Assembly (NCBI GenBank): GCA_936440205.1
Contig: OW387139.1
Coordinates: forward strand, 25,694,378 to 25,758,377
Reading direction: 5' to 3'
Origin: Lepidonotus clava
Lineage: Eukaryota; Annelida; Polychaeta; Phyllodocida; Polynoidae
DNA length: 64,000 nucleotides
In this document: piece after piece, positions 1 to 11,300 of the stretch
Position numbering within the stretch: position 1 is the stretch's first letter
Layout: each line of letters starts with the position of its first letter
The notes under the pieces: model-generated
What the model saw: only the letters and a program-made list of their open reading frames with translations
Databases searched by the model: none
What the model was told of the DNA's origin: nothing
Position numbers and translations under genes: made by a program

Positions 1-811
1 TGCTACAGAGAAAACCTCGGCACTTATAGATATAATCATGAGCCCTCTCGTACCTAGACTACCTTCCTACATAAGAGACACACCTTCCTCCACATCATAC
101 AAGTGAAAGGCAATGCCCTCCCTCCCGGGACACAGCTCTGTACTCTAGACGTTAACTCTCTATACACCAACATCCCCAATGCGGAGGGGAGAAGGGCAGT
201 AGCACACTGGCCGGCAAAATACTGTCCACAGCGCTTATCCCACCGGACCAACCCCTGAACTCCTCCCTACTCAATCTACTCCAAATGGTCTTACAATACA
301 ACAATTTCAAGTTTAATGGGAAACACTTCCTACAGATAGGGGGTACTGCTATGGGGACCAGGGTCGCCCCCACCTTTGCTAACATCTTTATGGGATATTT
401 TGAGGAGCAATATGTATACCCCAGGGACCAACAACCTCTACTGTTGGTTCGCTTCATAGACAATATTTTCCTAATTTGGACACACAGCAGAGTGGCCCTT
501 GATGAGTTTATCCCTGACCTCAACTTGGCCTACCCTACCATCAAATTTACCTCCTACATCTCTGACACACAAATTTCTTTCTTGGACACACTGGTCCAGA
601 AAGAGAATAATACCCTGCATACCAGTCTATACACCAAATCCACTGATGCCAACAATTTTCTCCACTTTGACTCAGCCCATCCCCTCCACTATAAGAGAGG
701 CATCCCTTTTGGGCAATTCACCACGATCTGGAGAATCTGCACCAAGGATCCAGATTTCATATATAATGCCCTGATTAAGGCAGGACACTTCAGGGCCAGG
801 GGTTACCCCCT
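1..811 (+). mobile_element. Penelope-like element (PLE), left part
   Basis: This is the 3' two-thirds of a PLE reverse transcriptase; the window starts inside it. Visible landmarks in order are an SxxIRDT-type stretch near base 70-90, LDVNSLYTNIPN near base 145-180, and the PLE signature GTAMGTRVAPTFAN near 340-385. A RFIDNIFLIW palm motif follows near 450-480, where the family usually has two aspartates, so activity is doubtful. FLDT lies near 580. These motifs, with KGTAMG-type spacing, separate PLEs from LINE and LTR reverse transcriptases. The upstream part is not in one continuous frame with the 203-codon open stretch at 285-896, so the copy is degraded. It breaks off where a LINE begins and appears to resume after the LINE poly-A tail. 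No GIY-YIG endonuclease is recognised. Confidence 0.75.
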
Positions 812-1582
812 GGAAATTACAGACCAATATCCTTGTTACTGGTACCGGGGAAAATACTGGAAAAAGTTGTTCACAAGCGAATTTCAAATCACTTAGAGCG
901 CAATAATCTGCTAACTGAGTTTCAAGGTGGGTTTCGTAAAAATAGATCTACAGCTGTCACTTCTCTGACAGACGATATTCTTGAGGCAATTAATGAAAAA
1001 GAAGTTACTATTGCTGTGTTCATCGATCAAGCGAAAGCTTTTGACACTGTAAATCATTCAATTCTCCTTCGCAAACTAAATAATCTTGGTATTTCTGGTC
1101 AGCTCTTAAATTGGTGTAAGACCTATCTAAGTAGTAGGAAACAGCGCACTGTTGCAAATAACATTACCTCTAGTTGTGAGTCGGTCAAATGCGGGGTTCC
1201 CCAGGGGTCAATTCTTGGCCCGCTGTTCTTCCTCATCTATGTTAATGACATGGCAAATTCTGTGGGTGAGGCTAAGTTTAAGTTGTATGCAGATGATACT
1301 GTCCTATATGTCTCTGATAAGATTGGGACCAGAGAAGTGGCCACTTTGCAACGTAGCGTAAATAAATTTGTAAGATGGGCCGAATCAAACTTACTTACAA
1401 TTAGTGCCGCAAAAACCAAACAGGTCAACTTTGGCACAAGACATAATCTGAAACTTTGCACTATACATCAATATTAAAGGCAAGGTGATTCAAAAGGTAA
1501 ATAGTTTTAAGTATTTGGGAGTGACTCTTGATTCGACTATGACTTTTAAATGCCATATTGATTATATTCTGAATGTTGTTAG
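812..1582 (+). mobile_element. LINE (CR1/Jockey-group) retrotransposon, left part, 5'-truncated
   Basis: The sequence enters the reverse transcriptase at the first conserved block (YRPISLLLVPGKILEK), as typical 5'-truncated LINE copies do. It runs through GGFRKNRSTA, the catalytic block FIDQAKAFDTVNHS, GVPQGSILGPLFFLIYVNDM and the YADDT box, then the WAESNLLTISAAKTK and FKYLGVTLDS blocks. The main frame closes at 1477 and the last block is read in another frame from about 1485, so the copy is inactive. Endonuclease and ORF1 are absent. The order of blocks and the FDTVNH/YADDT forms place it in the CR1/L2/Jockey assemblage; I cannot assign the clade. It is interrupted at 1582 by Gypsy element A and resumes at 13942. 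Confidence 0.85.
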
Positions 1583-2593
1583 TGTGACGTTCTCTGGTAA
1601 GTCGGGAGCCGATTCCTACAGCAGAGGAACGTGGGGATTGTTCGGGTCTCGGGCGGATGGGGAATCCGGGCCAAGAACCGAGATGTGTTTTTAGAGTCGT
1701 GCCTCGCGCACGAGGGGGGGGCTGAGCGAATCGGTCGGGAATCGGTGCTCGATGTCAGACGGAGGACTGCGGGGAAGGGAAATTACGGTAGGGGTAAGGG
1801 GAGGTCGTGGTTCGTCTCGCTCTATCTCCCAGGCCGGTGTTCACCTCGACAGGGCGGTCCACCCCGGATTCCGGTCCGTGGGGCCGTGGGGCCGACGGTC
1901 GCCTATTGTTTGGTAGCGTGGGGCCGAGCCAGCCGCGCCGTCGTCCCCGCGGACTTCGGGTCTCCGCTCCGTGTTCCGGTCCTTCGTGCCGTTCTGTGCC
2001 TACACTTCCGGGACCCCATCCGGGACAGTTTCGGGCCTTCGCGCCCTACCTCGGTCCTCCGTTCCTCGTTCCCGTTCCTCGGGCCGTCGGGCCCTCGTCC
2101 TAAATTTTGCCTATCTATCTCGAACTTCTACTGTTTTTCTCTAACTTCTGGTTAATTAACTCGTATCGGCTCATCTCAGCGGTTGTTTAAGGGAAGAAGA
2201 CACGTCTGGACACAAGGAGAACTGTTAAAGAACTCTGTTTATTCGGGCCTCACCGCCCCTTTATATACCCTAGAGGTCAGCTCTGATTGGCTGCTTTCGG
2301 TCACGTGATCTACAACTGATGTCACTTCCGGTTTACATTTCTCGTTTCCGGTTTACATACCACTTCCGGTTTACATCTTTCCGGGTTTCGTTCCTTTACA
2401 TATTCGTTCCTTTACACTTTCGTTCCTTTACATATTCGGGCCTCTTTCTCGGGCTTTTTGCACTTTCGTTCTTTTACATATTCGTTCCTTCACACTTTCG
2501 TTCCTTTTACGAACATATATACTTTTTGTCATATTACCTTATTTTCTCTTATTTGGTCTCTTTACGTATTTGGATGAATAGGCATTCATCACA
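1583..2593 (-). repeat. LTR of Gypsy A (3' LTR in element sense)
   Basis: A 1011-bp copy matching 12929-13941 almost base for base. In the element's sense it carries CCGGAAGTGA, a CACGTGA box, a CCAAT box (CAGCCAATCAG), a TATA-like TATATAAAG near 2260-2270, and AATAAA at 2238-2243, a compact promoter and polyadenylation layout. The segment 2310-2520 holds repeated TTCCGGTTTACAT and TTCGTTCCTTTACA words. Open frames read across the LTR in the plus direction are by-products of its GC-rich composition. Confidence 0.92.
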
Positions 2594-2612
2594 CCCTCCC
2601 GCACCTTCTTGA
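2594..2612 (-). promoter_or_regulatory. Polypurine tract of Gypsy A
   Basis: Read on the minus strand, AAGAAGGTGCGGGAGGG abuts the TG of the 3' LTR. Its position and purine content fit the plus-strand priming site of LTR elements. Confidence 0.75.
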
Positions 2613-2966
2613 AAGGTGGGAAAACACGTCTTACAAAATCTCAAAGCAGTTCATACAACAACAACAGAATATACTTTAAAACCAGAAACATTTTTTTTCA
2701 ACTACCAATCTATGCTCCTTATCGGCAGAGGAGGAGGTGTCACCCTCTGTCCTCTCCGGTCAACTTCGGAGGGCCCCCGGGGCCTATCCGGCTAATTCTT
2801 ATTTTCTTCTTTCTTCGTTCTTCAATCTTCGTTTTTCGTTTCACGTCAAAGTTCATGTAGTTCGTTTTACATATCTTAGTCTCTTATATATACATATTTC
2901 TGTGTCATAGTTCTTATCCTGGGTCTATCAGGACCCGTACTCCGCCTTTTTTCCTTTAGGATGAGC

Positions 2967-3357
2967 GAGCCGGTCGTGGCTCTCCCACCCGGGACCGGGG
3001 ATCGGTCGTGACCCCGTCGCCCCCGCTCCTCTCCTCTGGGCTCTATGTACTTAGCCCCGGTCTTTCTTTCCTTACTTTACCCTCGTTAGGACAGAGGAAC
3101 CGGTCATGGTCCTCCTGCCCGGGGCCATGGGTCGGTCGTGACCCGCAACACCCCCGTTCCATCGTCGTCCAGACGTTTCCCTAATTCGGGCGGAGAATCG
3201 GTCGTGATTCTCCCACCCAGAGGCAAGGATCGGTCGTGACCCTTAGTCCTCTCAACCTTTTGTCCGTTTTTCGTCGTCCAGACGTTCTCCGTTGTTTTTT
3301 TGGCAGAGAGTCGGTCGCGACTCTCCTGCCCGGAGGCAAGGGCCGGTCGTGACCCTT
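2967..3357. repeat. Array of eight hairpins sharing a GGTCGT loop
   Basis: Four diverged units of about 100-130 bases each carry two hairpins. Nearly all have loop GGTCGT (GGTCAT or GGTCGC once each), while the stems differ but stay paired: GAGCC/GGCTC (2967), GGGGATC/GACCCC (2997), GAGGAACC/GGTCCTC (3094), GGGTC/GACCC (3129), GGAGAATC/GATTCTCC (3192, perfect 8 bp), AAGGATC/GACCCTT (3225), GAGAGTC/GACTCTC (3306, perfect 7 bp) and AAGGGCC/GACCCTT (3338). Covarying stems around a fixed loop imply selection on a fold or on a two-fold protein site. The array lies in the tail of Gypsy A between integrase and the 3' LTR. A minus-strand open frame (3104-3586) crosses it, but I do not trust that frame. 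Confidence 0.8.
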
Positions 3358-3399
3358 CGTCCTCCCGGTTATCACTCTTCTCTGCGTTCTTTAGATGAT

Positions 3400-6100
3400 G
3401 ATGATTTGAAGATGAAGTTTTGTAGAAAGACTGAAGTTTTTTTGTAGAAGGAATGTTGTAGAAAGAAATGTTCTTTTTGGACTTCGTGCCCTCGGTCGCC
3501 TCGGCATTCAGAGCCTCCCAATGCCTTTTCACGTTTGGCAAGGACAATATGTTCGAGCCAGAGGCCGAGATACCCACCGGTTCCAAAGAAGAAATGGCAA
3601 TGGATGTGGAGAGGAACTTAGTTCAACCGTCAAAGCCTCAAGAGGAAGCTTCAGAAGATGGCGCCGTGCAGTTCGTGCTACCGCTAGCAATGAAACTCTG
3701 GATGGAGTTGGGATGAAGGTAAGTATGTGAAAACTAGAATTATTAATTGTTGATGAGGTGTCCATTTTCCGTGCAGGAAAGAAGTTTGACTTTGCAGTCG
3801 CCGGCCATGTCGGAGTGTCCCTGTGACACGTGGCCTCGTGGTTAACCCAGCATCAGTTGTAGGAGACGATCGGCTTTCGACCACGCCGACACACTCAAAG
3901 ATTTTAGAGGCAAAGGAAGATATCTGAGCAGGAGTTCAATGTAGTTAATAGGGTATTCCGTCACCGTTCCGGGCCCAAGTGGCACAACAACAACCGGAAC
4001 GGAGACCAGATGAGTAGACAGTTTTCTTTTTGATGAGGTTTCTTTGATGACAGGAGCCGGCGCCTCTCATCCCTCCCCCCCCCGTGGCCAACGGTAGGAA
4101 GACAACCCTTCTTGGGGCGAGAGGGAGACTCCTTCGTTCTACTGATGAGATGATTTCAAGAAGAGGATTCTCACTTCGGGCACTCGGGCCCTCGTTCGTC
4201 TCTCGGGCTCTCGGGCCCCGTTCTGCTTACTAAACTTTCTTCTTCCCGAGGGACCATGTTCATTGACGATTTTCTTGAGACTGTAATACCAACAAATAGT
4301 TCGTAATAAAGGTAAGTTTAAGATTCGGTCTGGTTTGATTCTGGGGTAAGGCCACAGTCTTCATCAGTGCCATGCCCATCTACATGAAGCCACTTGAACG
4401 CCTTTGACACGCGCCGGGACAACAGTTCCGAGTCGTTCCGAGCTGCTCCTAGGTACGGCGGTTCGAAGTAGGTAAGTTGAGAATGTTTTTAGAAGGAGAA
4501 GGAGAAGTTGTAGAAAGAGAAGATGGAAGACTTCAACTGGGATCTGCACCCGACGTCCAACTTCGAGACACGGAATGGGCCAATCTCAGCCAGCTTCAGG
4601 ATACCGGATCTAGAGAAGAACTCATCCGACAGCAAACTCCAAGGCAGGGATGAAGGATCGCTTCCATCGTTCTTTGCAGACCACCTTGTTCGCCTATCGA
4701 GGCATCCGAAGCCGTTGTTCCAATCACCATCTCCCTATATGTTTCAAAGACTATTTTGTTCCGTCCGTCGGGAAGAAGACATCAGGGAGTACGACATGGA
4801 AGCAGTCACGGTCGTTACTGCAGGTAAGATATTAATATATAAAATAGTATGTGTAAGTCTATTAACTCTGTCTTGTTTACTTATTATTAGTAGGGCACGA
4901 GCGAGGGCCTTTCAACTACCGTCCCTGCTCGCACCTCGGTCCCTCGGGAGACATCTACCGCTCTCCGCAGTCATTACACGACTCGCTGCATCGGTCTTGG
5001 CATGCTAAAACCAGCATCCAGGTCGAAAAGTTCCACTCCATATGCGGTAAGAGGCTGAAGACAAGGAAACACAGAAGATGGTGGTACGATGAATCCGGGC
5101 CCATCCGGTCCAACATTCTGAGCGATCCATCCAAGATCAAGACGGCCAAGGCCCGAAGAAGTCCGGACGAGCCGTAGAAAAGCTCGTTTTTTTTAGGTGC
5201 CGCTAGAGGACAGAGGCCGTTCCTCTCGCCTCCAGATCCCTCAATGCAGCACGGGAGAAGGGTTACAGTCTTGGCCCGTGCCAGCCCTTCCTCCAGTGGC
5301 GAGTCTCCGGTCCACCGGTACCCTATTTACCCCGGCGTGACCGTCGACTCAAAGATTTACACAATACTGTTCGTTCGTTCTGAGTTCCTTTCTTCAATTC
5401 CACCTCCTTGTTTACTCTCGTTCCTCTTGGTCACTCGGACGGGTGCCGGGTGTCCGTCCGACCCCCCAACCAAGTGACTCTCGCTCCGACATTCCGTTAC
5501 TTATCCTTTTTCTCGTTCTCTGGGCCGCCCGGCCCGCTATTTTTCCAATTTCCGTGACCGGACGGTCCTATTCAACCTGCTTGGTCCCAACCAACGCAAC
5601 CGGTTCTCGATAAATGCTGGGATAACAAAATGGAAAAGTTCCGCTCCTATCGCCGAGCGCCTCCTCCCGTTCCGTACTGCCCCGAAGGCCTGGTAAGTTC
5701 GTTCCACCCATGGACCTCTCCAGCATGTCGATTACGGTCAACGCCTCCTAACACATGCGGTTTCGTTCAATTCCGCAAGAAGAAGATTCCCATGAAGAAA
5801 CTACCGGGTTTGTTTTGGTAAGAATACTTCAAATGAGAACATTCGAGCCCGCCAGTCCGTTCCCGATGTTTTTAAAGCAAAGTTCGGGCTCGTCCAGCGG
5901 TCTCCAGGAAAGTTTTTATCCAGGCTTCGGACTCCTGTGCGGCTCAGGTACCTCCACCTCGGCCCGGTCCTCTTTTCCGCCTCTGGTTCCGTCACGCTAT
6001 CATCCGTGCAGGACTCCGAGCAGCATACACCGTTTTCTCCTCTTTTCATCCTTCTTCCTGACGTCGGGCTGGTAGAGGTAGCTTCTCCTCCCTGGCCGGG
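3400..6100 (+). other. Accessory tail of Gypsy A with opposite-strand open stretches and intron-like signals
   Basis: In the element's own sense this stretch shows no recognisable domain. On the plus strand, opposite to gag-pol, there are open stretches (for example about 3468-3716 and 4523-5008) with good donor-like sequences of the GTAAG type near 3719, 4311, 4469, 4824, 5691 and 5818. Pyrimidine-AG acceptors lie near 3776 and 4892. This composition looks more like exon-intron sequence than the rest of the element. Antisense reading frames in accessory tails are known from some plant Gypsy families (Ogre/Grande type). Whether this one is expressed cannot be told from the sequence, and I assign no function. 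Confidence 0.4.
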
Positions 6101-6331
6101 AGCTTGAGAAGCTGGTCCACTATTCCGCTCTGTTGCTCCGTAACAAATCGTCTAACTGTTCCTCGTTTTTGTATAACACTAAAGTCTGAGCCAACTGGAC
6201 GGTTCGGTTATGTTCGTTGATTACCCTATCGACTCCTGGTAACTCTCGGGTGAACGGCCCCAGCGCTGCCGTCGGGAACTGTGCCATTGCCTCATCGAAC
6301 GACTGTGGCTCGCTGTTCGCTTCCAGCGCCA

Positions 6332-7453
6332 TCAAGAACGCCAATGACGCCGAAGCCATCGCTCTCCGGTGGAAATTGGAAATTGGACACCTGGCTTCGG
6401 GGCTGGCGTGGATCTTCCTCCTCTTCCCCTGCCCGGGAGTCCTCGTCCTCTCGGTTCCCGAGGTTCCCCCTGGGCGTTTAACTTCTTCACTTGACTCTGT
6501 ACTATTCCAGTCACTTGTTCTTCCGTCATAAGTGGTCTCGGGTTGATCACAGCCAGGCTCGCGCTTCGCGGCGACTCAGTGGTTTCCTTTCGTACCCCTT
6601 TCGCGGCCCTCCGAGGGGAACGGCGCGTGGGCGTTGACCGCTCCGCAACTCCGGCCAAGGGTCCCTTTCCCACTGCCTTGGCTGCTTGAGACCCTCCGCC
6701 GGCCTCGGCGGCTTCCGGTTGTTCCTCTGCTGCTTCCTCCTCAGCCTGCTCGGCGCCGCTGTCATCGGACCCTTTCGATGCCCTCGGGTGATATGGTATA
6801 CGAACCCTCCGCCGCGGTCCGTCCGGTGCCTCCGGGTCCACCAATTTCTCGGGGGGATAGAATCCCTCCGGATGACGTACAGCGAAGTCTCGCTCCAAAT
6901 CTGCTACCCGGGCCGCCGTTTCGTCCCCAGGAGCGAATGTGGTGTACGGCGGTCGTCCTTTCGGGTCCAAAGCAAATGCCGCAGCATACTCCAGTCTCAG
7001 AAGGGGGTCCTGTCTCGGCTTCCCTCTCACCAGGTTTCCTTCGTGTGATTCCCACATGTGCTTTTTCCAGTCCTGGTGTGTCGAATATGCTCGGCTCGAA
7101 CACACTGGGCACATGTAATATTGTTTTCGTACTCCTTCGTGCTGGCCTCGGATGTGCTTGGTCAGGTGTTTGAATTCCTTCCCGTGACATTGTCCTTCCC
7201 AGCACTGTCCGCTCATCGCGTCGATTCTCCGGGCTTTCGGGGCTCGTTCCAAACTTGAAGCTCGTCCCGTCAGACTTCTTCGTTTCCGCCTCGTGGTGAT
7301 GCTGCTCGTCTTACTCCTCTGCTCTCTTCTAGCTTTGGTCTGCTTGTCTGCTGCGCGATGTGATGAATCCTGATCGGCTGACCAGAATGACCTGCTCCGG
7401 CGAGCACTCTGCCTTTTAAAGCCCCCGCAGACGGAAGTGGGCGTGGCCTGCAC
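6332..7453 (-). CDS. Accessory zinc-finger reading frame of Gypsy A
   Basis: A 373-codon open frame downstream of integrase. The N-terminal quarter is very basic (Arg/Lys/Ser-rich), and an internal start at MSGQCWEG may be the true one. Two adjacent zinc-finger-like modules follow near residues 85-140: CWEGQC with HIRGQH, and CPVCSSRAYS with HMWESH, the second being a regular C2H2 (C-x2-C-x12-H-x4-H). Then come a proline/charge-rich stretch, an acidic Glu/Ala-rich segment around residues 225-260, and an Arg/Gly-rich tail with GRGLPGRGRGG. A smaller frame (6120-6359, 79 codons) overlaps its end. It resembles neither an envelope protein (no signal peptide or membrane segment) nor a known gag. 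A nucleic-acid-binding role is inference from the fingers and basic regions. Confidence 0.6.
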   Translation of the reverse strand: MQATPTSVCGGFKRQSARRSRSFWSADQDSSHRAADKQTKARREQRSKTSSITTRRKRRSLTGRASSLERAPKARRIDAMSGQCWEGQCHGKEFKHLTKHIRGQHEGVRKQYYMCPVCSSRAYSTHQDWKKHMWESHEGNLVRGKPRQDPLLRLEYAAAFALDPKGRPPYTTFAPGDETAARVADLERDFAVRHPEGFYPPEKLVDPEAPDGPRRRVRIPYHPRASKGSDDSGAEQAEEEAAEEQPEAAEAGGGSQAAKAVGKGPLAGVAERSTPTRRSPRRAAKGVRKETTESPRSASLAVINPRPLMTEEQVTGIVQSQVKKLNAQGEPREPRGRGLPGRGRGGRSTPAPKPGVQFPISTGERWLRRHWRS

Positions 7454-8357
7454 TAGTGACCCCTAGCGTCAAGCTCACCAACCACCTCAGCGGTGGCGCC
7501 CCCTACTATTTCCGGTCCTCGGGGCCCGCCGCTGGTCACCGCCCCGCCTGCTGTTTACTTCGCGACCGCTCGCCGTCTACGCGTTTTCTTCCTAGGCCTT
7601 TTATTGCCCCACCGGACGTCCTCGGTCTTTTCATCTCTGTCGCCTCCTCTTGCCTTGTCACTTGGCCCTCACAGTGCTTCCGCACACTTCCCGGAGAACA
7701 CAGGGGCTCGTCGTTATTATCCTCTCGCCGCCGCCCCGTTCTCTTTTTCATCTTCACTTCTTTTACGACCTACTTTAAAGCCCGTCCTCGTTTCAGGCCT
7801 CGCCTTTTACAACCGTCCGTTCGTTCCTCCGGTGTTCCCGAGAGTGCCGCATCTACTCTCCTCCGGTCTCCGGGACGCTGTAACGCAGTATTACCAAGTC
7901 AGCATTACTTCAAAAGTCTTCGTCAGCTTGCCGCCGGGTCTGTCTTTCGTCGTAATCTAACCATCTTTTCCACGCTGTGGTTCCTTCGGACTGACCGGAA
8001 AGCGGCTACGTGGGACTACTTAGACATTCGGGCCGCCATGGCTCCAGAACGGCGTTTTTCGTTCCAACCCCGCATTTCCCACCTATATTACATCCGCAAG
8101 AGAACCAATCTTCAGCTAGGTAGCAATCCTCTACAGCCTAACGACCTGCACGCCTACTGTAGTGGTCAACGCACCGCCCCGACTCAATGGCCCCAGGTTG
8201 ATCAGTCCTTTTTGGCCAAAGCCTTTCTGTGTAGCGCCTATTTGGTCGTTCCCTTGGTCCTCTTCCACCTGCGGAATCGAGACACGAGAACGATTTTATC
8301 ACAAAAAGGGGGTTCCCCGCTTCCATCACGTGACCTAGTGCGCCCCACCCCAAGCAT
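7454..8357. other. Spacer between pol and the zinc-finger frame of Gypsy A
   Basis: About 900 bases without a recognisable domain. On the minus strand a GATTCCGCAG acceptor-like site near 8270 could serve a spliced downstream message. A 322-codon plus-strand frame here has no motif and looks like a composition by-product. Confidence 0.4.
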
Positions 8358-11300
8358 CTATTGTGCAGCCTCGTATCCTTGCTGGTCAGCTACCATCCAG
8401 GCTGGCGCAGCGTGTCCTCGGTAGGGTTCCAGGCGGTCCACATGAACCACCCCCCCCGGTCTTCCTCGTTTCTTCCGTACTACCACCCGTCCTCGGTCAA
8501 GCACCTTGACGATCAGTGCAGGGCCTATCCATGGAAATCGCAACTTCGTTCCCTTGTCCCTATCCACTGCCGTATCGTGCACCCAGACCAGTTCTCCGGC
8601 CTGGTATTCCCGCCGAGTCACCTTTCCATCGTACTCATGTTTCTGATGAATGGCGGCTCGCTTCAGCCCCGTTCGGGCCTCCCGATAGGCCGCGACTAGC
8701 CCTTTCTCCAGGCTTTCCACGTAGTCGCCCACCCGTCGAGGTTCCTCCTCCGGTCCTAGAGGTCTCCCATATATCGCTTGCCGCGGCATCATGGTCTGTC
8801 GGCCCAGCATCATCATGTTCGGTGTCACTCCCGTGCTGGCTTGCGGCGTTGCCCTATAGCTCATCACGAGCGGGACCATCTCATCCCATTCCCGGCCTGT
8901 CGCTCGGCAGCTAGCTTTCAGACAGCACCCCAAAGTGCGAAAACTTCGTTCTATGTATCCGTCGCTCCGGGGGTGATACGGCGTCTTCCTCGTTTTGTGG
9001 ATTCCAAACAGTGCACAGACCTGAGCGACCACCTCGGATTCGAAATTCGTGCCTTGATCCGAGTGTAGTTCCCGAAACGCGCCGTACCTTGCTACTACTT
9101 CTTCGACCAGCTTGTCCGTTACTGTCACTGCCTTCTGATCCGGGATCGGGAAACACTCCAGCCACTTGGTGAAATAGCACCCCACCATCAGGCAGTACTT
9201 ATTTCCTCGTTTCGTGACTGGGTACGGGCCCGAAACATCCATGGCCAGCCGTTCCATCGGCTCCCCTACTATGTACTGATGCAACGGCTCCCGTCTTCCT
9301 CGTCCTCTTTTTAACAATGCGCAGTCACATTCTCGACATTCCTTCCGCACGTCCTCTCGGAGTCCCGGCCAGTAAAACCCTTGTTCCACCAACTCGGCCC
9401 GTTCCTCTCTCGGGACGACCAGTTGGTTCCTCCAACCATGTCCTTCCAGTTCCCAATATTTCCGATGCAGCACGCCATCCATTAGGCTCAGTCTTTCCCA
9501 CTGCCTCCATAGGATCTTTGTTTCTCGGGATTCCGGAGATATGACCTCCCAACCTGGCCGGTTCGCATCCTCTTCCATCCGTGCGATAATCGCTCCTATA
9601 TCTCGATCCCTCCTCTGCGCTGCTTTCATCTCCTGCGGGGACCATCCGGGCTCATACCCCCGGGCCCGCGTCACTACTCTTACTTTCTCGGTACCCTCGT
9701 GTTCCTCTCCACACTGTTTACACGGATACCGGGACAATGCGTCGGCGTTCCCATGCTTCCTACCCGGTCGGTGTTGGAACGACACGTCATGCGAGTCGAT
9801 GGTCTCAATCCACTGGGCAGCCTGCCCCATCGGTTCCTTACTTCTTTGCAGCCAACTAACCGCGCTATTATCCGTTCGGACGATGACGCGTTGACCGTAG
9901 ATGTAGCACCGAAAATGTTTCAAAGCTCGCACCACTGCTAACAGTTACTTCCGCGTGGTGCAATACTTTCGCTCGTTCGACTCCAGGGTTTTGCTTGTGT
10001 AAGCTATTACCCGTTCCACCCCTCTTTGCTCCTGTGATAGCACGGCTCCCGTCCCCACGTCACTGGCGTCCGTGTCAAGCCACCATTGTCCTTCTTCCTC
10101 CGGGAATCCCAATACCGGGGCCTCTGTTAGCGCCCTCTTCATGGCATCGAATGCCTCCTGTCGTCTCGCACTCCACACGAAAGGCTCCTCCTTCGTTGCC
10201 AGTTCATACAAGGGGGCAGCCAACTCCGTGAAACCGTTTACGTGTCTCCTGTAATACGAACACAATCCCACGAAGGCTCGTACCTCATGGAGATCCCGAG
10301 GGACCGGCCACTCGGTTATTTGCCGACACTTTTCGGGGTTGGGTTCGATCCCGTTTAATGGGACAACGTGTCCCAAGAACGGAATCTTCTTCTGGAACAA
10401 CCTGCATTTTCGTGCTTTCAGCTTCAGCCCTGCAGCGTTCAATCGTTCCAGAACCCGTACCAATCTTTCCAGAGTCACTTCAAACGGTGGCCCGAAGACC
10501 AATATGTCATCCAGGTATACCAGACACTCCTCCCACACGATTCCTCTGAGAATTCTCTCCATCAGTCTCTCGAAGGTGGCCGGGGCGTTCACTAGCCCGA
10601 ATGGCATTACTTTAAACTTGTATAACCCTCCTTGAGTTACGAAGGCCGTCTTCTCTCGGTCCTCCGGTGCCATCTCTACCTGCCAATATCCGCTTGCGAG
10701 ATCCAGACTGCAGAAGAATAGGCTCCCGCCCAAGGTGTTGAGGCTGTCCTCTATCCGGCGAAGCGGATAGGCGTCCACTTTCGTAGCCTGATTCAATTTT
10801 CGGTAGTCAATGCAGAATCTCGTTCCTCCGTCCTTCTTTTTCACCAAGACGGTCGGGCTACTCCACGCACTTCCACTCTCCTGGATGATTCCCAGATTTA
10901 ACATATCCTCCACCAGTGCTCGTTCCTCTTCTCTCCTGGTGGCTGGATACCGTCTGACCCTTTGCTTGATCGGCATCTGATCCCCCGTACTAATTCGATG
11001 TTGTACCAAATTTGTTCGTCCCAACTCGTGTTTCGAGGTCGCAAACATTTGTTCCCGGGCCATGATGGCTTTTTCCAGTTCTCCGCCTTCCTCCGTGGTT
11101 AGACCTTTCCTAGCCTCTTCTATCATCTCGGTGAGCGCTCCGGGTGGTTCTTTTACATCGTTTTCCGTACCTCGTACTTCTTGTACGAAGGTGGCTTCTC
11201 CGAGGACTCTGCCGGTCTCCAGTTTCGCCCTCTCGGTCCCTCGGTTGGCCACCCAAACTTCATTCTCCTCTCCCAACGTCACCGTTCCTGGGATCACTTC

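Noticed and set aside
1631-2155. Plus-strand frame repeated at 12979-13503
   Set aside because: It lies in both LTR copies of Gypsy A and simply reads the GC-rich LTR backwards.
3104-3586. 160-codon minus-strand frame across the hairpin array
   Set aside because: It has no domain, and its peptide repeats merely mirror the DNA hairpin units; pairing, not coding, explains the conservation.
6120-6359. 79-codon frame overlapping the zinc-finger frame as a separate gene
   Set aside because: It could be an extension or a chance overlap; without homologs I only mention it with its neighbour.
7456-8424. 322-codon plus-strand frame opposite the end of pol
   Set aside because: It has no motif, overlaps the integrase region antisense, and its Pro/Ser/Arg-rich composition is what GC-rich antisense gives.
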